From assembly GCA_900540885.1 (NCBI GenBank), contig UQHJ01000043.1, forward strand, positions 1 through 20,701: a stretch of 20,701 nucleotides of DNA, given 5' to 3'. The notes under the pieces were generated by a model. That model was given only the letters and a program-made list of their open reading frames with translations. It was not told where the DNA came from and ran no database searches. This stretch comes from an uncultured Prevotella sp. (GTDB lineage Bacteria > Bacteroidota > Bacteroidia > Bacteroidales > Bacteroidaceae). The position numbers were made by a program, and so were the translations under genes. Positions within the stretch are counted from its first letter, which is position 1, and the number at the start of each line of letters is the position of its first letter. Shown piece by piece: positions 16,116-20,701 of this stretch.

Positions 16116-16539
16116 TAATAATTTTATAAAAATTTTTCTAATACCCATATTTTTTCGGCGCTCTATATAAAAAGAGACAAGTTGCACTCTGGAACATTCA
16201 AGTATGCTTGATGATCAAGAACCACGAAATAAGGGTTGGGAGGGGCGCTTTTAACCGACCCCATAATGTGGTGAATGGAAGTTATAGGGCGAAATTTATA
16301 AAGGTGTACGGTTGAAACGACTCCCTTGAACGTAGGGTGTGATTACATGTCATACCCTTTGTTCTAAAACGCATTTTTGTATAGTTTACGATGCTACGTT
16401 TTACTGTTTTTTACTTGATAAACGCAGCTTTTTCATTGATTGTGCTGGCTTTTGGGATAAAACTGTTATCTTGCGGTGTAAAGACGGATAAGAACTTGTT
16501 GGAGCAAGGATAAATCTCATAAAAAATTATTTTTTACAG
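16116..16539. other. Gene-free stretch between the pilus operon and the nigD-like gene
   Basis: No open frame of supportable quality on either strand. Small inverted repeats are present (CTTGA-tga-TCAAG near 16209-16221; AGGGTGTGA facing TCATACCCT near 16336-16360). A weak plus-strand promoter-like TATCTTGC with TTTTGG upstream occurs near 16455-16477. It may hold the upstream controls of both divergent units or an uncharacterised RNA; I cannot assign it to a known RNA family. Confidence 0.4.
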
Positions 16540-16591
16540 GCAAGATTCTTGCTTTTTGATGATTTAATAAGTAGAAACTAAAAAGCAAGAA
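16540..16591 (+). promoter_or_regulatory. Alternative hairpins in the nigD-like leader
   Basis: Two mutually exclusive pairings share the same bases. One is a short hairpin GCAAG-ATT-CTTGC (16540-16552) followed by five T. The other is a 12-bp perfect stem joining TTCTTGCTTTTT (16546-16557) to AAAAAGCAAGAA (16580-16591), which ends two bases before the ATG and would occlude the ribosome-binding region. The arrangement resembles an attenuator or translational switch. Confidence 0.5.
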
Positions 16592-16593
16592 AT

Positions 16594-17331
16594 ATGAGAA
16601 TAACAAAGAAAACCATTCTGGCAATAGGTCTGATAGCCAGTTCGCTCACGCTGAACTCATGCGATTACAATGATAACAATGAGGTGTTACGGCGCCCAAC
16701 TGCCCTTGTAACGGTGTATCCTTCTGCGCCTGACGGCTTCTTCATGCAACTTGATGAATCAACGTCGCTTGTACCTACCAATATGAAAGCCTCACCGTTT
16801 GGAGACAAGAAAGTGAGGGCTTTGGTGAACTATACAATAGAAGAACGAAGCTACGGAGGCAACCAACAGCGTGTGTATGTAAATTGGATTGACAGCATCC
16901 GTACCAAACAGCCAGTAATGACGAAAGGATCAGAAGAAAAAAATGCAAAAGCATTTGGAAATGACCCTATTGAAATTGTCCGTGATTGGGTTTCTGTTGC
17001 CGAGGACGGATTTGTTACGCTCCGCATACGCACATTGTGGGGAGGAACTACCAAACATGTCATTAATCTTGTGAGCGGTGTGAACAAGGATAATGTATAT
17101 GAGTTCGACTTGCGCCACAATGCCCAAGGTGACACCAACGGAAGAATGGGGGATGCACTTATAGCATTTGACCTCAACTCACTATGGAAGAAACATCCTA
17201 AGGAACTGAAGATAAAACTCAATTGGTTGTCGTTCCGTGGCAAAAAGTCTGCCGAACTGTCGCTCAAAATGCATACGGTCACATCGGCGTACAATACCGA
17301 AACACCCTCATTATTGCATCGTATAGAATAA
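16594..17331 (+). CDS. NigD-like outer-membrane/periplasmic lipoprotein
   Basis: The 245-residue lipoprotein (lipobox LNSC, Cys23) resembles the NigD family of Bacteroidetes. After the lipidated cysteine come PTALVTVYPSAPDGFFMQLDES and a small OB-like domain with RVRALVNYTIEE-type strands. A C-terminal beta domain ends LWKKHPKELKIKLNWLSFRGKK. NigD was first noted beside the nigritis/bacteriocin-type nig genes and its biochemical role is unknown. The gene lies 96 bases upstream of an ECF sigma factor gene, separated by a hairpin, so it may or may not be in the same unit. Its leader contains alternative hairpins. Confidence 0.78.
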   Translation: MRITKKTILAIGLIASSLTLNSCDYNDNNEVLRRPTALVTVYPSAPDGFFMQLDESTSLVPTNMKASPFGDKKVRALVNYTIEERSYGGNQQRVYVNWIDSIRTKQPVMTKGSEEKNAKAFGNDPIEIVRDWVSVAEDGFVTLRIRTLWGGTTKHVINLVSGVNKDNVYEFDLRHNAQGDTNGRMGDALIAFDLNSLWKKHPKELKIKLNWLSFRGKKSAELSLKMHTVTSAYNTETPSLLHRIE

Positions 17332-17351
17332 AAAACTCGTTGTTACGAGAT

Positions 17352-17392
17352 AGTGCAAATGCTTTTTGCTGTATGGTAAGGGCATTTGCACT
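17352..17392 (+). other. 11-bp hairpin between nigD-like and sigma-factor genes
   Basis: AGTGCAAATGC (17352-17362) pairs perfectly with GCATTTGCACT (17382-17392) across a 19-base loop. No U-run follows, so it is a poor intrinsic terminator. It could be a processing or attenuating structure 35 bases before the sigma-factor ATG. A smaller stem CTCGT-tgtt-ACGAG (17336-17349) precedes it. Confidence 0.55.
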
Positions 17393-17427
17393 TCGTTGTT
17401 TCCAAAGCTTTTAACCCTACAAACATC

Positions 17428-18003
17428 ATGTTCGGCATAACATTCAGAAAAGAAACGGAAGAGGAACGATGGTTGCGAAAGGCACTCGATGGCGACAATA
17501 CTGCCACCGAGTGGATTTATCGCAAGCATGTGCGATACCTGTCTGCACTCTGCTCGCGCTACATCACAGAAGACGAAGACATTAAGGACGTGCTACAAGA
17601 ATCGTTCATCAAGATATTTACTTCTCTGGATAGTTTCAAGTATCGCGGAGAAGGGTCTTTGAAAGCATGGATGGCAAAAATTACTCTCAATGAGACCCTG
17701 AAGTTTGTACGCAACAACAGCCGTTTGCCCATTGATAGTATCGATGATAAAGATATGAATATTGCAGATGGCGACAGTATGGAGACTGAGGACATACCTA
17801 CCGATGTACTTCATCAGTTTATACGTGAGTTGCCCGACGGATACCGAACTGTATTCAATCTCTATGTCATTGACGATAAGAGTCACAAGGAAATAGCCCA
17901 ATTGCTCGGCATAAAGGAGAATACTTCAGCTTCGCAGCTGCACAAGGCCAAATCAATGCTGGTGCAGAAGATAAAACATTATAGAACCATCAATTCCATT
18001 TAA
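17428..18003 (+). CDS. ECF-type RNA polymerase sigma factor
   Basis: The 191-residue protein has sigma region 2 at about residues 22-95 (YITEDEDIKDVLQESFIKIF, then FKYRGEGSLKAWMAKITLNE) and region 4 at about 127-185 (LPDGYRTVFNLYVIDDKSHKEIAQLLGI, then SASQLHKAKSMLVQKI). There is no region 1 or 3, as in ECF factors. ATG 17428 is chosen over the in-frame upstream start at 17386, which adds 14 residues foreign to the family. The stop is three bases before the next gene, whose product has an anti-sigma-like N-terminus, so they should be translationally coupled. The regulon is unknown. Confidence 0.9.
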   Translation: MFGITFRKETEEERWLRKALDGDNTATEWIYRKHVRYLSALCSRYITEDEDIKDVLQESFIKIFTSLDSFKYRGEGSLKAWMAKITLNETLKFVRNNSRLPIDSIDDKDMNIADGDSMETEDIPTDVLHQFIRELPDGYRTVFNLYVIDDKSHKEIAQLLGIKENTSASQLHKAKSMLVQKIKHYRTINSI

Positions 18004-18006
18004 CGT

Positions 18007-19320
18007 ATGAAAAATAATTGGCAAAAAGACATACACGACCGTTTGGGCAACTATGAGAAAGATGCACCAAAAGGACTTTGGGAGGAGATTCGCAAAGGAA
18101 CGACTGATGAGAATGGTGGCTATATGCACGGCGGCAGCCCTTTCAAAACCTACTGGCTACGGCGCACAGCGTATACTGCAGCCGCTGCAAGCGTGGCTTT
18201 GTTGATAGGATATTCAATATATTCTGAATACGCAAACGATGGGCAAACGCCATCAGAAATGACAAATCAACAAATAGCACATACACCAGCAGAGCCATCC
18301 CCTAAAGGCAATATCGTTGCTGACGACGGCAATAATCCTATTGCCCACAACTCACCTGTGCCACGCATCATTACAACCATAGTACACAAAACTGTTGGTG
18401 ACATTAATACATTGTCATCTTATGCTAATGATGAGAAATCTTTGGAAACAGCGTCTGACAACCATGAGGAGGATGATACCAACAGTTCAAAAGAAACGAA
18501 TACAACTGCCGACAAAGAAAATTTGCCGAAACGTGAGAATGAGAGCAAGAAAGCAAACAATTCTCATCACAACAGCAATTACGGCAGTCTTGTGGCTTAC
18601 AACTCTGACGCAAGGCGTCACGCCTCTTCGTCCACATCGCTACGTTGGACTGTAAGTACAAGTGCAATGGGATTGATGGGGTCATCAAGAACCATAACAT
18701 CTATTGGCGACCCTGTTGTTGCAACCGGTCCAGATAATTCTGACTGGGAGGACAACCCTATGCTCGGCATCAATATATTCAATCAGGGAAAGGAAGTGAA
18801 AGCAGAATACAAGCACCGCTTGCCTGTACGCATTGGTGTGAAAGTGGCATACACACTTAACGAGCATTGGAGCATCGAAAGCGGATTTACATACACTCGT
18901 CTCTCTTCCGACATGAAAGACGGAACAAAAGAGAACTACTTTACGGGCGAGCAAAGGCTGAACTATGTAGGGATTCCTGTCAATATGAAATATAATGCAT
19001 GGTCATACAAAAGGTTTAATCTATATGGCTCGGCAGGTGTACTTGCAGAAAAATGCGTATCGGGAAATGTCACGAAAGAATATGTCATCAATAATGCGAC
19101 AAAGAAGAAAAAGACTGTCAACATTGATAGCAAGCCTTTGCAAATGTCTGTAAATGTGGATTTCGGCGTGCAGTTTGACGTGCTTGACAATGTCGGTATT
19201 TATGCAGAGCCGGGCGTAAGCTATCATTTAGACGACCATTCTTCGCTCCAGACTATCTACAAGGAGAAACCGCTGAACTTCAATTTCAATGTAGGTGTAA
19301 GATACACTATAGGTAAGTAA
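18007..19320 (+). CDS. Single-TM protein with C-terminal outer-membrane beta-barrel-like domain; candidate anti-sigma partner
   Basis: The 437-residue protein has a short cytoplasmic-type N-terminus (DIHDRLGNYEKDAPKGLWEEI) and one hydrophobic segment near residues 54-74 (TAYTAAAASVALLIGYSIY). A long polar, low-complexity stretch (about 75-250, rich in Asn, Ser, Thr, Glu and Lys) follows, then a C-terminal beta-rich domain (about 265-437) with alternating strands (PVRIGVKVAYTL, HWSIESGFTYTRL) ending GVRYTIGK. Such proteins are typically encoded next to ECF sigma genes in Bacteroidetes. The N-terminus could hold the sigma factor while the C-terminal part senses the envelope. A barrel plus an inner-membrane helix is topologically odd. 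Neither anti-sigma activity nor barrel insertion is shown by the sequence. Confidence 0.7.
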   Translation: MKNNWQKDIHDRLGNYEKDAPKGLWEEIRKGTTDENGGYMHGGSPFKTYWLRRTAYTAAAASVALLIGYSIYSEYANDGQTPSEMTNQQIAHTPAEPSPKGNIVADDGNNPIAHNSPVPRIITTIVHKTVGDINTLSSYANDEKSLETASDNHEEDDTNSSKETNTTADKENLPKRENESKKANNSHHNSNYGSLVAYNSDARRHASSSTSLRWTVSTSAMGLMGSSRTITSIGDPVVATGPDNSDWEDNPMLGINIFNQGKEVKAEYKHRLPVRIGVKVAYTLNEHWSIESGFTYTRLSSDMKDGTKENYFTGEQRLNYVGIPVNMKYNAWSYKRFNLYGSAGVLAEKCVSGNVTKEYVINNATKKKKTVNIDSKPLQMSVNVDFGVQFDVLDNVGIYAEPGVSYHLDDHSSLQTIYKEKPLNFNFNVGVRYTIGK

Positions 19321-19349
19321 CAATTAAGAAATATAAAATCATAAAGAAT

Positions 19350-19472
19350 ATGAAAACATTGGCATTAGCGATCATCATCATAGGATTAGTGCCTTGACAT
19401 GAATTGTCGATTGATGAGCATTCCAAGAATAAATCTGTAAAGCTAACAACACAAAAATCCGTGCTTCGATAA
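19350..19472 (+). pseudogene. Possible remnant small exported-protein gene with in-frame TGA
   Basis: ATG at 19350 opens MKTLALAIIIIGLVP, which looks like a signal-peptide core, then a TGA at 19395-19397. The same frame continues for 24 more codons to TAA at 19470. It follows the barrel-type gene by 29 bases. It could be a decayed gene, a 15-residue peptide or chance; the hydrophobic composition right after the operon is the only support. Confidence 0.3.
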
Positions 19473-19507
19473 ACCCCTTACAAGAGCTTTACCGAAGCAC
19501 GGATTTT
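19454..19507. terminator. Bidirectional terminator between sigma/barrel unit and hsp20
   Basis: A perfect 15-bp inverted repeat, AAAATCCGTGCTTCG (19454-19468) with CGAAGCACGGATTTT (19493-19507), loop 24 bases. T-rich runs follow the stem on both strands, so it can end the plus-strand unit and the minus-strand hsp20 message. Confidence 0.78.
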
Positions 19508-19542
19508 ATATTATTGGGTTCGCGGCAAAGCGCGAAATTATA

Positions 19543-19959
19543 TTACTGCACCTCAATGGTACGTGCTACTTTGGCTTCTGCCTCGGCTATCTTAGGCAAG
19601 GTGATGTTTAAGATGCCGTGCTTAACCTCTGCACCAATCTTTGTCTTGTCAACATCATCGGGCAGAACCAACGTCTGTTGATACTTGGTGTAAGCAAACT
19701 CGCGACGCAAGTACTTCTTGCCCTTGTGCTGTTCGTCTTCTTCTTTCTTCTCCATGTTGATGACCAAGTCACCATTCTCATCGAGGTGAATGTTGAAGTC
19801 GTCCTTTGTCATACCTGGAGCGGCAACTTCTACGTGGTAGTGTTCGTTGTCCTCAGCAACGTTGATTGAAGGGGCTGTAGCATTAACGCGTGGCATATAG
19901 TTGTTATCAAAGAAGTCGTTGAATACGTTAGGTAACCAGTTTTGTGAATAGCGTGTCAT
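19543..19959 (-). CDS. Small heat shock protein, Hsp20/alpha-crystallin family
   Basis: The 138-residue protein is a typical cytoplasmic holdase that binds unfolding proteins without ATP. The alpha-crystallin domain covers about residues 30-125: INVAEDNEHYHVEVAAPGMTK, then FNIHLDENGDLVINMEKKEE, a YLRREFAYTKYQQTLVLPDDVD strand pair, and the signature KHGILNITLPK. A short N-terminal arm (WLPNVFNDFFDN) and C-terminal IEVQ tail fit oligomer contacts. It is divergent from the Fur-family gene across about 200 bases. No CIRCE element was seen, so HrcA control is not suggested. A tandem, similar Fur-hsp20 regulatory link is not implied by sequence. Confidence 0.93.
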   Translation of the reverse strand: MTRYSQNWLPNVFNDFFDNNYMPRVNATAPSINVAEDNEHYHVEVAAPGMTKDDFNIHLDENGDLVINMEKKEEDEQHKGKKYLRREFAYTKYQQTLVLPDDVDKTKIGAEVKHGILNITLPKIAEAEAKVARTIEVQ

Positions 19960-20124
19960 AATTGTATATATTTTTTTGTTGTTTTAGAATGTTGTTTGCT
20001 TCATCTTCCGCTCCTCTCGGAGCTTCCGACTTGCGCTTACCAATATTACAACGTGCGTGCCAAAACGTATCGTCCCCCCTTAGTCCACCTTTTGTGCCAA
20101 TTTGGCTTGACGAAATGACATTTC

Positions 20125-20155
20125 TTGTGACAAATTGACTACATTTGTAGCACAA
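20125..20155 (+). promoter_or_regulatory. Promoter with overlapping imperfect inverted repeat before the Fur-family gene
   Basis: TACATTTG at 20140-20147 matches TAnnTTTG and lies 19 bases before the ATG. It is embedded in an imperfect inverted repeat, TTGTGACAAAT (20125-20135) facing ATTTGTAGCACAA (20143-20155), two bases longer on the right. This is a reasonable candidate operator for autoregulation by the Fur-family protein. Confidence 0.5.
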
Positions 20156-20166
20156 AATAAGATAGT

Positions 20167-20604
20167 ATGGACAAAGCTACTGACGACAAACTCTTTACCG
20201 TTAGACATATTAAACCGACCTCGGTGCGCGTACTCGTATTGAATGAATTGGAACGTGCTGACTGCGCGCTCTCGCTTTCTGACCTTGAAGCGCGGCTTGT
20301 CACCGTTGACAAGTCAAGCATCTTTCGCACGCTCACGCTCTTTCTCTCCCACCATATGGTGCATAGTATTGAAGACGGAACGGGCATGACGAAGTATGCC
20401 CTTTGTGATGCGGACTGCCATTGTGGTGAGGAAGATCATCAACATGGATTAGACGATTATCACGTTCACTTTCGCTGCGAGCGGTGTGGCCGCACGTTTT
20501 GTCTGCGCGGCATGCCCATACCGCAAGTAGCGTTGCCGCAAGGCTTTACTCTTACGAGCGCTAATTATGTAATGGTCGGTCGGTGTCCGAAATGTAATAA
20601 GTAA
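20167..20604 (+). CDS. Fur-family metal/peroxide-responsive transcriptional repressor
   Basis: The 145-residue protein has an N-terminal winged helix (about 1-80, with DKSSIFRTLTLFLSHHMVHSI as the recognition region). Its C-terminal dimerisation domain holds two CxxC pairs, C104/C107 (CERC) and C140/C143 (CPKC), that normally bind structural zinc. His91, His93, His99 and His101, plus a CHC cluster at 84-86, could form the regulatory metal site. Fur, Zur and PerR cannot be told apart here: the family pattern DxxTxYRTL is replaced by DKSSIFRTL. The gene is monocistronic in this window and divergent from hsp20. An inverted repeat over its promoter suggests autoregulation. Confidence 0.9.
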   Translation: MDKATDDKLFTVRHIKPTSVRVLVLNELERADCALSLSDLEARLVTVDKSSIFRTLTLFLSHHMVHSIEDGTGMTKYALCDADCHCGEEDHQHGLDDYHVHFRCERCGRTFCLRGMPIPQVALPQGFTLTSANYVMVGRCPKCNK

Positions 20605-20635
20605 ATTAGATAAACTGCGGTTTGTCTGCCTAATT

Positions 20636-20678
20636 GGGGGGGGCGCGTCCTAACCTGGGGGCGACGCGTCCCCGCGTC
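20636..20678. repeat. G8 tract and GC-rich dispersed repeat, copy 2
   Basis: Eight G at 20636-20643, then at 20652-20678 a near-copy of the 1952-1978 repeat: GGGGGCGACGCGTCCCC followed by GCGTC. Both copies are preceded by TAAC(T/C)TGGGG-type sequence. The stretch from 20605 to the window end holds nothing else I can support. Confidence 0.7.
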
Positions 20679-20701
20679 GGCATTGCCAACTTGGGGTTCG
20701 A

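Noticed and set aside
19928..20155. 75-codon minus-strand frame upstream of hsp20
   Set aside because: Covers the divergent promoter region and overlaps hsp20 in another frame; includes a small GCTCC/GGAGC hairpin (20010-20023) more likely to be leader structure.

Overview
The window looks like chromosomal DNA from a Bacteroidales bacterium, most likely Prevotella or a close relative. The reasons are a P. gingivalis-type (Mfa/Fim, type V) pilus locus, a T9SS-like C-terminal sorting domain, NigD and DUF3575/DUF3868 families, an ECF sigma factor paired with a barrel-bearing anti-sigma candidate, and promoter motifs of the Bacteroidetes TAnnTTTG type. The genus is inference from family content only.

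Left edge (1-1.9 kb): an array of the octamer TGTGCAAA, then a minus-strand pair made of a short AraC-type regulator and a CyuA/UPF0597-type L-cysteine desulfidase. A gene-poor stretch follows (1.9-2.27 kb) with a GC-rich dispersed repeat and a strong terminator.

Main block (2.27-16.1 kb, all minus strand, transcribed right to left): a seven-gene pilus operon in the order DUF3575 protein, DUF3868/OmpA-like protein, Mfa1-like major fimbrillin lipoprotein, FimB/Mfa2-type anchor lipoprotein, two further fimbrillin-like lipoproteins, and a 1806-residue exported protein with a T9SS-type C-terminal domain (candidate tip or adhesin). The gaps between these genes hold several non-coding elements. One is a family of 8-bp-period elements (ends ACGCGTTGGCGGAATT) sitting directly behind stop codons; one copy is bounded by perfect 8-bp direct repeats. 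The others are two different MITE-like foldback elements that share a core palindrome. The operon's candidate promoter contains a run of eight C (minus strand) where the upstream box should be.

Right block (16.1-20.7 kb): a ~480-bp gene-free stretch, then plus-strand genes for a NigD-like lipoprotein, an ECF sigma factor and a one-TM protein ending in an outer-membrane-barrel-like domain. After a bidirectional terminator come a minus-strand Hsp20 chaperone and a divergent plus-strand Fur-family regulator. The window ends in a second copy of the GC-rich dispersed repeat.

Working picture: the seven pilus genes would build a lipoprotein-derived surface pilus (major shaft, anchor, accessory and tip subunits, plus two envelope accessory proteins). 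The inserted elements may influence transcript stability, stoichiometry or local rearrangement. The sigma/anti-sigma pair may respond to envelope state. None of these regulatory links is shown by the sequence alone.
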